Source of the DNA: Nonomuraea gerenzanensis
GTDB lineage: Bacteria > Actinomycetota > Actinomycetes > Streptosporangiales > Streptosporangiaceae
NCBI RefSeq assembly: GCF_020215645.1
Contig: NZ_CP084058.1
Coordinates: forward strand, 10,168,001 to 10,232,000
Direction of reading: 5' to 3'
Length of the DNA: 64,000 bases
Below, one piece after another: positions 9,096 to 17,576 of this stretch. The first letter of the stretch is position 1, and each line of letters starts with the position of its first letter. The notes beneath the pieces are model-generated. The model made no database searches. It was not told the origin of the DNA and saw only the letters and a list, made by a program, of their open reading frames with translations. The translations under genes and the position numbers were made by a program.

Positions 9096-9793
9096 CCGAC
9101 CTCGTGCTCGTCCGCCACGGCGAAACCGTCTGGCACGCCGAGAACCGCTACGCCGGGCTCACCGACGTCGAGCTGACCCCGCGCGGCCTCGCCCAGGCCG
9201 CCCAGCTCGCCGGCTGGGCGGCGGGCGCGGGCCTGGAGGCGGTCTGGGCCTCCCCGCTCAGCCGCGCCAGGATCACCGCCGAAACCGCGGCCAAGGCCGT
9301 CTCGCGCCGCGGCCACGCCGCCGGCTCACCCACCACCGACCCCGGCTCGCACGCCACCGAGGCGACCACGGCCGGCGCCACCGGCGCGGCGGTGCCGGTG
9401 CGGCTGGACGAGCGGCTGCGTGAGCTGGACTTCGGCCAGGGCGACGGTCTCACCTCGGCCGAGATGAAGGCCCGCTTCCCCGAGGCCCGCGCCGCGTTCG
9501 AGGCCGACCCCGCCGCCAACCCGCTGCCCGGCGGCGAGGACCCGCACCGGGCCGCCGACCGGTTCGTCGCCGCGCTAGGTGACATCGCAGCCGCGCACCT
9601 CGGCGGCCGGGTGCTGGTGGTCGCGCACACCACCGCCATCAGGCTGGCCCTGTGCCGTCTCATCGGGGTGCCGCTGGGCGAGTACCGGCGGCTGTTCCCG
9701 CGCCTGGACAACTGCGCCCTGACCGAGCTGCGCCTGCGCGACGGACAGGTGGCGATGCTGCAGTACAACTCCCCGATTGGAGCCGTTCGTTGA
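9092..9793 (+). CDS. Histidine phosphatase (phosphoglycerate mutase-like)
   Basis: 233 residues. The catalytic RHGE motif is at residues 8-11 ([19 protein letters not shown]). The second histidine is in [15 protein letters not shown], and a conserved acid lies in [12 protein letters not shown]. Between residues about 73 and 104 there is a low-complexity insert rich in Ser, Thr, Ala and Gly ([18 protein letters not shown]), absent from typical family members and probably a surface loop. The start overlaps the kinase stop (ATGA). In this operon it may dephosphorylate a sugar or sugar-acid phosphate made by the kinases; a mutase role is less likely outside glycolysis. Confidence 0.85.
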   Translation: MTDLVLVRHGETVWHAENRYAGLTDVELTPRGLAQAAQLAGWAAGAGLEAVWASPLSRARITAETAAKAVSRRGHAAGSPTTDPGSHATEATTAGATGAAVPVRLDERLRELDFGQGDGLTSAEMKARFPEARAAFEADPAANPLPGGEDPHRAADRFVAALGDIAAAHLGGRVLVVAHTTAIRLALCRLIGVPLGEYRRLFPRLDNCALTELRLRDGQVAMLQYNSPIGAVR

Positions 9794-10794
9794 CCATCCG
9801 AGTCCTTGCCGCCGGCGACCACTTCGTCCAGAACCGCCTGCTCATCGACGCCATCCGGCACGCGGTCCCCGGTGAGGTGGACATCCGCGAGCTGACGCTG
9901 CCGTGGCCGGTGGTGCCGTTCGGCCGGGTGGGCGAGGTGGACGAGGCCTCCGACGTGGAGGAGGAGCTGATCGAGGCGTTGCGCGGCGTGGAGGTGTGCG
10001 TGACGCAGATGGCCCCGCTGACCAAGCGCGTCCTGGACGCCTCGCCCGACCTGCGGCTGTTCTGCGTGAGCAGGGGCGGTCCCGTCAACGCCAACCTGGA
10101 GGCCGCCGCGCGGGCCGGGGTCGCGGTGACGTTCGCGCCGGGCCGCAACGCGGTGGCCACCGCCGAGCACACGCTGGCCATGCTGCTGGCCGCCACCCGC
10201 CGCATCCCGCAGACGCACGCCGACCTGGCGGCGGGCGTGTGGCGCGGCGACTACTACACCTACGACAACGTGGGCCCCGAGCTGGAGGGCAACACGGTCG
10301 GCCTGGTCGGCTACGGCGCGATCGGCCGCCGCGTGGCGCGCATGCTGGCGGGGTTCGGCGCCGACGTGCTCGTGTACGACCCGTACGTGACCGCGCCGAA
10401 CAGCGTCGAGCTGCCCGAGCTGCTCGAACGTTCGCTGTTCGTCTCCCTGCACGCCCGCGCCACCGCGGAGACCGCCGGCCTGATCGGCGCCGCCGAGATC
10501 GCGGCCATGCCCAGGGGCTCGGTCCTGGTCAACTGCGCCAGGGGCGCGCTGCTCGACTACGACGCCCTGTGCGACGCGCTCGATTCCGGCCACCTGTTCG
10601 GCGCCGCGATGGACGTCTTCCCCGAGGAGCCCATCCCGCCGGGCTCCCGGCTGCTCGCGACGCCGAACCTGGTCATGACCCCGCACCTGGCGGGCGCGAG
10701 TAAGGAGACGGCGCGCAAGGCCGCCGCGATCGTGGCCGCCGACGTGGCCCGCTACGTGCGCGGCGAGCCCCTGGCCCACCTCGCTACCCCTTGA
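9790..10794 (+). CDS. D-isomer-specific 2-hydroxyacid dehydrogenase
   Basis: 334-residue NAD-dependent oxidoreductase of the SerA/2-hydroxyacid dehydrogenase family, interconverting 2-hydroxy and 2-keto acids. The Rossmann motif is [18 protein letters not shown]. The catalytic triad can be seen as Arg in [12 protein letters not shown], Glu in MDVFPEEP and His in MTPHLAGAS. It starts with a TTG at 9790 that overlaps the phosphatase stop (TTGA), so it is the last gene of the sugar operon. Its 3' end overlaps the convergent permease gene by 11 bases. It implies that the imported compound, or a product of it, becomes a hydroxy acid. Confidence 0.87.
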   Translation: MTIRVLAAGDHFVQNRLLIDAIRHAVPGEVDIRELTLPWPVVPFGRVGEVDEASDVEEELIEALRGVEVCVTQMAPLTKRVLDASPDLRLFCVSRGGPVNANLEAAARAGVAVTFAPGRNAVATAEHTLAMLLAATRRIPQTHADLAAGVWRGDYYTYDNVGPELEGNTVGLVGYGAIGRRVARMLAGFGADVLVYDPYVTAPNSVELPELLERSLFVSLHARATAETAGLIGAAEIAAMPRGSVLVNCARGALLDYDALCDALDSGHLFGAAMDVFPEEPIPPGSRLLATPNLVMTPHLAGASKETARKAAAIVAADVARYVRGEPLAHLATP

Positions 10795-11644
10795 GCGCCC
10801 CCGCCATCAGGCCGCGCATGAAGAACCTGCCCAGCAGGATGTAGATCAGCATCGTCGGGACGGACGCGAGGATGGCCGCCGCCATCTGCTGGCTGTACGG
10901 GGTGGCCTGCGCGCCGGCGATGTTGTTCAGCATCACGGTCGTGGGCCAGCTCGTCGGCCCGGTGAGGAAGACGGCGAACAGGAAGTCGTTCCAGAGCGAG
11001 GTGAACTGCCAGATGATCACCACGGCGACGGCCGGCCCCGACACGGGCAGCACCACCGACCAGTACGCCCGCAACATCCCGGCCCCGTCCACCCGCGACG
11101 CCTCGATCAGCTCGTCGGGGATGGTCACGTAGTAGTTGCGGAAGATCAGCGTGCAGATCGGGATGCCGTAGACCACGTGCGCGAGCACCAGCCCGGGGAT
11201 GCCGCCGTAGAACACCCCCTGCAACCCGGCGAACTCGTCGATCGACACCAGGAGCTGCACCAGCGGGATCATCACCCCCTGGTACGGGATGAACATCCCG
11301 AACAGGAACAGCGTGAACAGCACGTCCGCCCCGGGAAAGCGCCACTTGGACAGCACGTACCCGTTCATCGAGCCGAGCGCGCACGACAGCAGCGAGCCGG
11401 GGACGGCGAGCAGCACGCTGTTCCACAGCCCGGGGGCGAGCTTCTCCCACGCCACCCGCCACGCCTCGGTCGTCCAGGTTTGCGGCAGGTTCCAGGCCTG
11501 GCCGGGGTCCGCCTCGGTGAGCGGCTTGAAGCTGGTGGCGAGCAGGACGTAGATGGGGATCAGGAAGACCACCACGAACAGCAGCAGCAACCCGAACCGG
11601 GCCCAGCCGAAGACCGCCGCCCTGCGCCCGGCCACCGCCGTCAT
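10784..11644 (-). CDS. Carbohydrate ABC transporter permease (MalG type)
   Basis: 286-residue CUT1 permease with six predicted helices. The cytoplasmic EAA loop is DELIEASRVDGAGMLRAYW followed by VVLPVSGPA, which docks the ATPase. The ATG at 11644 overlaps the stop of the partner permease gene. It ends inside the 3' end of the convergent dehydrogenase gene. No ATPase gene follows, as is usual for actinomycete CUT1 importers that share the multi-sugar ATPase MsiK encoded elsewhere. Confidence 0.9.
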   Translation of the reverse strand: MTAVAGRRAAVFGWARFGLLLLFVVVFLIPIYVLLATSFKPLTEADPGQAWNLPQTWTTEAWRVAWEKLAPGLWNSVLLAVPGSLLSCALGSMNGYVLSKWRFPGADVLFTLFLFGMFIPYQGVMIPLVQLLVSIDEFAGLQGVFYGGIPGLVLAHVVYGIPICTLIFRNYYVTIPDELIEASRVDGAGMLRAYWSVVLPVSGPAVAVVIIWQFTSLWNDFLFAVFLTGPTSWPTTVMLNNIAGAQATPYSQQMAAAILASVPTMLIYILLGRFFMRGLMAGALKG

Positions 11645-12522
11645 GAGCGCCTCTCCTTACGCACGGACCAGATCAGGTACGGGATCACGAAGATCGCCAC
11701 GCTGAGCACGATGTACGCCGCGATCGTGGCCCCCTTGGCCGGGTCGTTGGAGTCGAACACGGCCACCCACATGAACACCGCGGGCACGTCCGTGACGATC
11801 TGCTTGCCGGACACCGCCACGATCAGGTCGAAGACCTTGAGCGAGATGTGCCCCAGGATGATCAGCGCGGACAGCGTGACCGGCCGCAGCAGCGGCAGCA
11901 CCACGTGCCGGTAGACGCCCCACTCGGAGCAGCCGTCCACCCGCGCGGCCTCTCGCAGCTCCTCGGGCACGCCCCGGAAGCCGGCCAGGAAGAGTGCCAT
12001 GACATATCCGGACATCTGCCAGATGGCCGGCAGCGCCATCGCCGCCATGCCCCACTCCTGGTCCCGGAACCACTGCCACTGCGGCAGCCCGATCCAGTCG
12101 AAGAGCCGGTTCAGCCCGACCGCCCGCTCCTGCGTGCCCGAGTTCATCAGCCACCGCCACACGATGCCGGTCGCCACGAACGAGATGGCCATCGGGAACA
12201 GGTAGATCGCCCGGAACGTGCCCTCGCCCCTGATCCCCTTCTCCATGAGGAACGCCAGGAACCAGCCCAGCGCCAGCGCACCCAGCACGAACACGATCGT
12301 GAACATGATCGCGTGGTTGACCGAGAGGTGCCAGCGCGGCTGATCCCAGATGTCGATGAAGTTCTGCAGCCCCACGAACCGTCCCTCGGAGACCGCGTCG
12401 TGCTGGTCGGTCATGGCGACCCGGAAGTTCCAGCCGAGCATGCCGTACACGAACACGCCGATCAGGATGATCGACGGCGCGACGAGGAGCAGTCCGGGCA
12501 GCCACGTACGTGCCCGCCTCAC
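11641..12522 (-). CDS. Carbohydrate ABC transporter permease (MalF type)
   Basis: 293-residue CUT1 permease, partner of the gene at 10784. It has six hydrophobic helices, and the EAA loop reads EAARVDGCSEWGVYRHVVLP. The GTG at 12522 is preceded by GGGAGGGAAAG. It lies 52 bases downstream of the binding-protein gene and overlaps the next permease by four bases, forming a three-gene operon. The substrate is probably an oligosaccharide or disaccharide, as for most CUT1 systems. Confidence 0.9.
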   Translation of the reverse strand: MRRARTWLPGLLLVAPSIILIGVFVYGMLGWNFRVAMTDQHDAVSEGRFVGLQNFIDIWDQPRWHLSVNHAIMFTIVFVLGALALGWFLAFLMEKGIRGEGTFRAIYLFPMAISFVATGIVWRWLMNSGTQERAVGLNRLFDWIGLPQWQWFRDQEWGMAAMALPAIWQMSGYVMALFLAGFRGVPEELREAARVDGCSEWGVYRHVVLPLLRPVTLSALIILGHISLKVFDLIVAVSGKQIVTDVPAVFMWVAVFDSNDPAKGATIAAYIVLSVAIFVIPYLIWSVRKERRS

Positions 12523-12574
12523 AAGCTTTCCCTCCCGGGGGACGGCCGGCCGCGACCGTCCCCCGTGTGCCGAG

Positions 12575-13870
12575 TCACTGGGCGTTGGCCGTGGCCGCGT
12601 CGGCCAGCCCCTGCTGCAGCGCCTTGACGTCCTTGCTGCCGACGTAGAGCCCGACCGCCTCGTTGATCGCGGCCAGCCACGGCTGGTTCACCGCCACGCC
12701 GTGCTGGATCGAGCCGGCGAGCTTGTTGCTCGACCAATCCTTCAGCGCGTCGGCCAGGTAGTCGGTGTAGAGCGACTGGTCGGCGTCCTTGCGGGCGGGG
12801 ATGGAGCCCTTCATCGGGTTGAAGGCGTCCTGGCCCTCCTTGCTGGCCGCGACCTTCAGCCAGGCCATCGCCCCGTCACGGTTCTTCGCGCCCTTGGGCA
12901 GGGTGAAGCTGTCGGACAGCCACAGGTAGGTGCCCTCGGTGCCCGGCGCGGGCGCCCAGTCGAAGTCCGTCTTCGACTTCTTGCCCAGCCCGCCCTCCGG
13001 CGGGTTGTGGAAGTAGCCGTACGCCCAGTCGCCCATGATGTTGAACGCCGCCTGGCCGTCGGCCACCTGCTTGGCGGCGGGCTGCCAGTCGTCCTGCGGG
13101 TCGCCCGCGTACTCCATGATCTTGGCGAAGTTGGTCAGCGCGGTGGTCACCTGCGCGCTGTTCCAGTCGGCGCCCGGCTTGAACAGGGCGTTGTAGGCGT
13201 CGGCGCCGAGCGTACCGAGCAGCACGCTCTCCATCAGGTGGGTGACCGTCCACTCCGACCCGATCGACAGCGGGATCTTGCCCTTGGCCTTGACCTTCTC
13301 CAGCGCCGCGAGGAACTCCTCGATCGTCTTCGGCGCGGCGGCGACCCCGGCCTCCTTCAGCACGGCGGGGTTGAACCACAGCACGTTCGAGCGGTGGATG
13401 TTCACCGGGACGGAGTAGATCTTGCCGTCGACGCTGATCTGCTCGACGAGCTGGGCGGGGAAGACGTCCTTGAGCTTCAGCTCGTCGTAGAGGGCTGTGA
13501 GGTCCTCCAGGTTGCCCGCCTTGATGTAGCCCTGCAACTCGGCGCCCGCGTGCCCCTGGAAGGTGTCGGGCGGGGTGTTGGCCTGGAGCTTCGACTGCAG
13601 CAGCGCCTTGGCCTTGTCACCAGAGCCGCCGGCCACCGCCGCGTCGAAGAAGGTGTAGTTCGGGTTCTTCTCCTCGAAGATCTTCCTCATCGCCTTCAGG
13701 CCGTCGGCCTCACCCGGCCCCGTCCACCAGGAGAAGACCTCAACCTGCTGTTTACCGCCACCACTCGCGGCGGGCGCCTGGCTCGCGGTTCCGCCGCCGC
13801 CGCCTCCACAGGCCGCCAGGCCGAGCACGCTCGCCATCGTGATCGATACGGCAGCTAACCATCGTCGCAT
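12575..13870 (-). CDS. Extracellular sugar-binding lipoprotein (CUT1)
   Basis: 431-residue binding protein of SBP family 1 (MalE-like). The signal peptide starts MRRWLAAVSITMASVLG and has the lipobox LAAC with Cys21, then a Gly run and Ser/Ala linker. The mature part contains VEVFSWWTGPGEADGLKAM and AAFNIMGDWAYGYF, the typical sugar-binding lobe. The ATG at 13870 is chosen because it gives a proper signal peptide and follows GAAGGGA; a longer in-frame start at 13939 would cross the operator. It is the first gene of the importer operon; a LacI-type palindrome lies 41 bases upstream. Confidence 0.92.
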   Translation of the reverse strand: MRRWLAAVSITMASVLGLAACGGGGGGTASQAPAASGGGKQQVEVFSWWTGPGEADGLKAMRKIFEEKNPNYTFFDAAVAGGSGDKAKALLQSKLQANTPPDTFQGHAGAELQGYIKAGNLEDLTALYDELKLKDVFPAQLVEQISVDGKIYSVPVNIHRSNVLWFNPAVLKEAGVAAAPKTIEEFLAALEKVKAKGKIPLSIGSEWTVTHLMESVLLGTLGADAYNALFKPGADWNSAQVTTALTNFAKIMEYAGDPQDDWQPAAKQVADGQAAFNIMGDWAYGYFHNPPEGGLGKKSKTDFDWAPAPGTEGTYLWLSDSFTLPKGAKNRDGAMAWLKVAASKEGQDAFNPMKGSIPARKDADQSLYTDYLADALKDWSSNKLAGSIQHGVAVNQPWLAAINEAVGLYVGSKDVKALQQGLADAATANAQ

Positions 13871-13910
13871 CCCACACCATCCCTTCGAAGTCCCCCGAAG
13901 TCGCGGTGAT

Positions 13911-13926
13911 TTGACAACGTTGTCAA
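13911..13926. promoter_or_regulatory. Perfect 16-bp palindrome, LacI-type operator
   Basis: TTGACAACGTTGTCAA is a perfect inverted repeat with the central CG typical of LacI/GalR operators. It lies upstream of the sugar-binding lipoprotein gene (start 13870). The minus-strand TTGACA half could itself serve as a -35. No LacI-family gene is adjacent or elsewhere in the window, so the regulator must be encoded at a distance. Confidence 0.75.
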
Positions 13927-13999
13927 CAACGGCTATCAACCCACCTCGGGCCGCGCTCAGTCAAGGGGATGGGCGGTAACAGCTCCGCATACCCGGCGG

Positions 14000-14773
14000 T
14001 CAGGCGACGCGCTCCAGCGTGCCGTCAGAACTCGTCACGACCGTGACGCCGTAGTCGTGACCGGTGCCGGTCAGATCGCCGCCGTCGGCGGCCACCACCA
14101 GCGCGCCCTTCGACACGCCCAGCCCCACCAGGGAGATCAGGCCGCAGCCGCCGTCGGGCAGCCACGTGGTCAGCACCACGTCCGTCTCGGCCAGGCGGAC
14201 GGGCAGGTCCAGCTCGGCCATCCTGGCCAGCAGCCCCGTGTGGGACAGGCGGGCGCCGTCGGCCAGCAGTACGGCGAGCTGCCGCTTGGCGTCGAGCGCG
14301 GGCAGCGCGGTGGGCTCCAGCGTGAGCAGGCAGCGGAAGTCGATCGTGTCGAGCGCCGGGCCCAGCGAGACCACCTGGCGCACCCTCGACTCCTCCGCCG
14401 CCAGGATCGCCGTCTCCGCCAGGTCGGGCGTGGTGATCAGGACGCGGGCGTCGCACTCGCGCAGCCAGGCCGCCAGCTCGGCCGCGCCGAGCCCCGGATC
14501 GATCGGCGCCGCCACCCCGCCGGCGGCCACCACCGTGTGGACCGCCAGCGTCTGCGCACCCGCCGTGGACACGTGCACCCCCACCACCTGGTCACGCCGG
14601 GCGCCCCTGCACACCAGCCCGGAGGCCGCCCTGGTCACCTCGGTCACCAGCCTGCGGTAGCCGTAGACCAGGCCACCACGCAGGTCGATGAGGGCGGGGC
14701 GGTCACCGCGCTCGTAGGCCCGGCGGAACACTTCGTCGATCACGGTGCCGGTGGTCGAGGCGGTGGGTCTCAT
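14000..14773 (-). CDS. Truncated adenylate-forming (4CL-like) protein without P-loop, copy A
   Basis: 257 residues that align with the N-terminal half of acyl-CoA/4-coumarate-CoA ligases. Residues about 20-130 keep the family pattern (DRPALIDLRGGLVYGYRRLV, VVAAGGVAAPIDPGLGAAEL, CDARVLITTPDLAETAILAA). Where the TSGTTGxPKG nucleotide loop should be, it reads LAVLLADGARLSHTGLLARM, keeping the following threonine/histidine helix but not the loop. The adenylation core and the C-terminal domain are missing, so catalysis is unlikely. The ATG at 14773 is the first plausible start. It lies downstream of LuxR regulator A on the same strand. Copies B and C are at 30376 and 33304. Confidence 0.75.
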   Translation of the reverse strand: MRPTASTTGTVIDEVFRRAYERGDRPALIDLRGGLVYGYRRLVTEVTRAASGLVCRGARRDQVVGVHVSTAGAQTLAVHTVVAAGGVAAPIDPGLGAAELAAWLRECDARVLITTPDLAETAILAAEESRVRQVVSLGPALDTIDFRCLLTLEPTALPALDAKRQLAVLLADGARLSHTGLLARMAELDLPVRLAETDVVLTTWLPDGGCGLISLVGLGVSKGALVVAADGGDLTGTGHDYGVTVVTSSDGTLERVA

Positions 14774-15110
14774 GCCCGTCAACGTACGGCCGCCGGGGCG
14801 GCCGGGCATCCACCGATGTATGTAGGCGGCTGTGCATTCCCGCGCGACGACCACGCGAGGTGGGCGGGCCCGAGCCCTGCGCGACTCGAGCCCGCTGTCA
14901 CACGCCCGGATCCGGGCCCCCACCCCTCCGAGAAGGCCCGGCCCCGTGTTGACGTGTGACGTCCCCGACCGATCGGCCGCGGCGCCCCCGTCGCGAGGGG
15001 CGAGGAACGCGCGGTGCGGTCGATCACGGAAGAAACGGTAGGCGTGCACAGGGCCCCCGCACATGCGCTGACATGGCCATTCGACGATGTACGCGGGATG
15101 TGTAGAAGAC
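14774..15110. other. Gene-free 337-bp stretch between LuxR-A and AMP-fragment A
   Basis: No convincing coding region. It holds the conserved 28-bp element at 14806-14833, a direct GACGTGTGACGT repeat near 14951, and a weak hairpin (GCCCC...GGGGC, 14984-15001) that could end the LuxR-A transcript. Short open frames here lack ribosome sites. Confidence 0.6.
14806..14833 (-). promoter_or_regulatory. Conserved promoter element upstream of AMP-fragment A
   Basis: Minus-strand core TACATACATCGGTGGATGC (14806-14824), preceded by ACAGCCGCC. It matches, without gaps, 21 of 28 positions of 34095-34122, which stands upstream of fragment C. The nine-base TACATACAT core is identical. It ends 32 bases before the start at 14773. 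It is probably a binding site for a regulator shared by the two loci. Confidence 0.55.
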
Positions 15111-17492
15111 TCAGCGGCTGCCGATCACCCATGCGGCGATCTGTGTACGCGTGGCGAAACCCAGCTTCGCCAGGATGTTGGCCACGTGCCGGGCGACGGT
15201 CGCCGGGCTGATGACGAGCTCGGCGGCGATGCCCCGGTTGCTCAGCCCCCTGGCGACCAGCTCGGCGATCTCCTGCTCCCTGGGTGTGAGTCTGCTGTCC
15301 TGGCGGGCCGGCACGACCGGCGCGGCCGGCGGCTCGGGCAGGTGGCCCTCCAGCGCGCAGGCCACCGCCTGGTCGGCGGTCAGCCGCATGCCCTCCGCCC
15401 ACAACACGCCGACGACCGCCTCACCGAGGCTCTCCCTGGCCGGCCGCAGCACGTCCTCGGTGCGGGCGTCCGGCTGCCGCCCGCCCAGCGTCACCGCGGC
15501 GGCCACCAGCAGGACCGCCCGCCGGTGGTCGCCCTCGGCCGTGACCAGCGCCGCCCACGCCTCCAGCCGCCGCGCGACGCCGGCCCGCAGGCCCGCGTCG
15601 CGGCTGAGCACCAGCGCCTCGGTGAGCCTGGCCCTGGCCTCCGCCAGGTCGCCCTCGTCCAGCGCCACCCGGCCGAGCCCGGCCAGGCAGCTCACGATCT
15701 GCTGCCTGGCGTCCACGTGCCGCAGCAGACGCAGGCCCGACGCGTAGTGCCGCTTGGCGCCGGCCGGGTCGCCCGTCCTCCTGGCCACCTGGGCCAGCCC
15801 GATGTGCCCGAACGTCTGCCCGTAGTGGTTGTCGAGCTCCTGGCTGATCGTCAGCACCTCCTGGTAGGCGCGCCGCGCCTCGTGCAGGCGGCCCTGGTGC
15901 AGGCCGTAGCGCGCTCTCGTGGCCTGGGCCAGCGACTCAAGGACGAGGTCGCCGGACTGCCTGGCCGTGTCGAGGGCGCGGTCGAGTGCCGCCTGCTCCC
16001 CGGTGAGCTGGGCCAGTGCGATCGTGCCGACGGCCTCGCCATAGACGTCCTTGGCGGCGGCGCACAGCTCCAGCCCCGCGCGGATGTGCCGCATGGCCGG
16101 CTCGAAGTCGCCCGCCGCCAGCGCCAGCTCCCCCCGGACGACCGTGGCCCGGCCGCGCAGCCCCGGCGGCACCTGCGGGGCGTCGAGGGCGAGCAGCCGG
16201 TCGAGCCGCTCGGTGGAGTCGAGCTTGCGCCCGCTGCCGATCAGCAGGAAGCGGATGTCGGTCAGCAGGGTGAGCGCGGTCTCCGGCATGCCGATGGCGA
16301 TCGACCAGTCGCAGGCGGAGTTCACCTCGGCCTTGAGGCCGTCGAAGAGGTTGACGTAGCGCTCGACCACCGGCCACGACGTGCGCACTCCGGGGGCCAG
16401 CGACTCCTTGAACCTGGTGGCCAGCCTGGCCAGCGCCGTCAGGTGGCGGCGGCGCAGCTCGGCCTCCTCCCCCGACTCGGCCAGCTGCTCCAGCGCGTAC
16501 TCGCGGACGGTCTCCAGCAGCCGGTATCGCGCGTGCCCGGCCACCTCGCCGTCGAGCACGACCAGCGACTTGTCCACCAGGTCGCAGAGGCGGGGCAGCA
16601 CCTCCTCCTCTGCGAGCCCGGGGCCGGAGCAGACCCACTCGGCCAGGTCCAGTGTCCAGGAGGAGCGGAAGGCGGCCGTACGGCGCAGCAGCAGCCGCTC
16701 CTGCGGGGTGAGCAGCCGGTAGCTCCAGTCCACCGCCGCCCTGAGCGTGCGGTGCCGGGCCGGAGCCGTACGGGCGCCGCCCGCCAGCAGCCTGAACCGG
16801 TCGTCCAGCCGCTCGACGAGCTGCCCCACGGACAGCACCCGCACCATGGCGGCGGCCAGCTCGATCGCCAGCGGCAGCCCGTCGAGCGCCCGGCACAGCT
16901 CCACCACCTGCGGGCGGGTGCGGCCGGTCAGCTCGAAGCCGGGCCGCGCCGCCGTGGCCCTGGCCACGAACAGCCGCACCGCCTCGCTCTCGCCGCCCTG
17001 CCCATGCCCAGGTGTTCGGTGCTCACCCACGGACAGCGGCGGCACCCGCCACACCGTCTCGCCGGGCACCCGCAGCGGCTCCCTGCTGGTGGCCAGCACC
17101 GTCACCCCGGGGCAGGCCCGCAGGAGGTCACGGCAGAGCTCCGCGCACTCCCCGATGACCGGCTCGCAGTTGTCGAGCAGCAACAGCACGTGCCGGTCGC
17201 CGATCGTCTCGGCCAGGTCGCCGGAGATGCCGAGCGTGGCGGCGACGTGCCCGGCCAGCCGGCCCTTCTCCAGGTCGGCCAGCTCGCTGACGTACACGCC
17301 GCCCGCCTGTGCCGCGGCCAGCCGGGAGGCCAGCCGCAGGGCCAGCCGGGTCTTCCCGATGCCGCCCGCGCCGCACAGCGTCACGAGGCGGGAGACGCGC
17401 ATCAGGTGCCCGAGCTCGTCGAGGTCGGCCTCCCGGCCCACGAACGGGTTCGGCTCGGCCGGGAGGTTGCCGGGGTGCGCGAGTCGCTGCAT
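15111..17492 (-). CDS. STAND ATPase / LuxR-family regulator A
   Basis: 793-residue signalling regulator. It opens with NLPAEPNPFVGREADL, then Walker A GAGGIGKT (residues 41-48), Walker B LLLLDN (about 103-108) and the sensor segment VLATSREPLRVPG. A winged-helix and TPR-like superhelical region covers about 330-720. A LuxR-type HTH forms the last 60 residues (LTPREQEIAELVARGLSNRG, then SPATVARHVANI). This NTPase-TPR-LuxR layout is the MalT/AfsR-like STAND class, which switches on transcription when a ligand is bound. It is paralogous to regulators B and C. It diverges from an ABC exporter and is followed by AMP-fragment A. Confidence 0.9.
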   Translation of the reverse strand: MQRLAHPGNLPAEPNPFVGREADLDELGHLMRVSRLVTLCGAGGIGKTRLALRLASRLAAAQAGGVYVSELADLEKGRLAGHVAATLGISGDLAETIGDRHVLLLLDNCEPVIGECAELCRDLLRACPGVTVLATSREPLRVPGETVWRVPPLSVGEHRTPGHGQGGESEAVRLFVARATAARPGFELTGRTRPQVVELCRALDGLPLAIELAAAMVRVLSVGQLVERLDDRFRLLAGGARTAPARHRTLRAAVDWSYRLLTPQERLLLRRTAAFRSSWTLDLAEWVCSGPGLAEEEVLPRLCDLVDKSLVVLDGEVAGHARYRLLETVREYALEQLAESGEEAELRRRHLTALARLATRFKESLAPGVRTSWPVVERYVNLFDGLKAEVNSACDWSIAIGMPETALTLLTDIRFLLIGSGRKLDSTERLDRLLALDAPQVPPGLRGRATVVRGELALAAGDFEPAMRHIRAGLELCAAAKDVYGEAVGTIALAQLTGEQAALDRALDTARQSGDLVLESLAQATRARYGLHQGRLHEARRAYQEVLTISQELDNHYGQTFGHIGLAQVARRTGDPAGAKRHYASGLRLLRHVDARQQIVSCLAGLGRVALDEGDLAEARARLTEALVLSRDAGLRAGVARRLEAWAALVTAEGDHRRAVLLVAAAVTLGGRQPDARTEDVLRPARESLGEAVVGVLWAEGMRLTADQAVACALEGHLPEPPAAPVVPARQDSRLTPREQEIAELVARGLSNRGIAAELVISPATVARHVANILAKLGFATRTQIAAWVIGSR

Positions 17493-17495
17493 CAC

Positions 17496-17574
17496 TGTGA
17501 GTGTGTCATCAACCACGCTTCGCGCCCAGACCTTATTCGATGGAGAAGTGCCGGTCGGCGTGGGCACACTCACA
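17496..17574. promoter_or_regulatory. Divergent promoter region with mirrored CACACTCACA elements
   Basis: The ten-mer CACACTCACA occurs on the minus strand at 17496-17505, three bases before the LuxR-A start. It occurs again on the plus strand at 17565-17574, two bases before the exporter start. The copies form an inverted repeat across the 84-bp gap. Both sit where a ribosome site would be, and neither gene has a recognisable one. They could be operator half-sites or elements of leader sequences. Confidence 0.5.
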
Positions 17575-17576
17575 CC

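Noticed and set aside
9092..9793. Glycolytic phosphoglycerate mutase
   Set aside because: The RHGE motif alone does not separate mutases from phosphatases, and the operon context is sugar uptake, so a phosphatase call is safer.
14774..15110. A degraded TetR gene matching the one at 34126
   Set aside because: Only the leader-like PPMYV-coding stretch resembles the other locus. No HTH-coding remnant follows, so a conserved control element is the simpler reading.
15087..17576. Very long open frame on the plus strand opposite LuxR regulator A
   Set aside because: It is antisense to a gene with clear domain motifs. Its product is Arg/Gly/Pro/His-rich without a fold, as expected from third-position GC bias.
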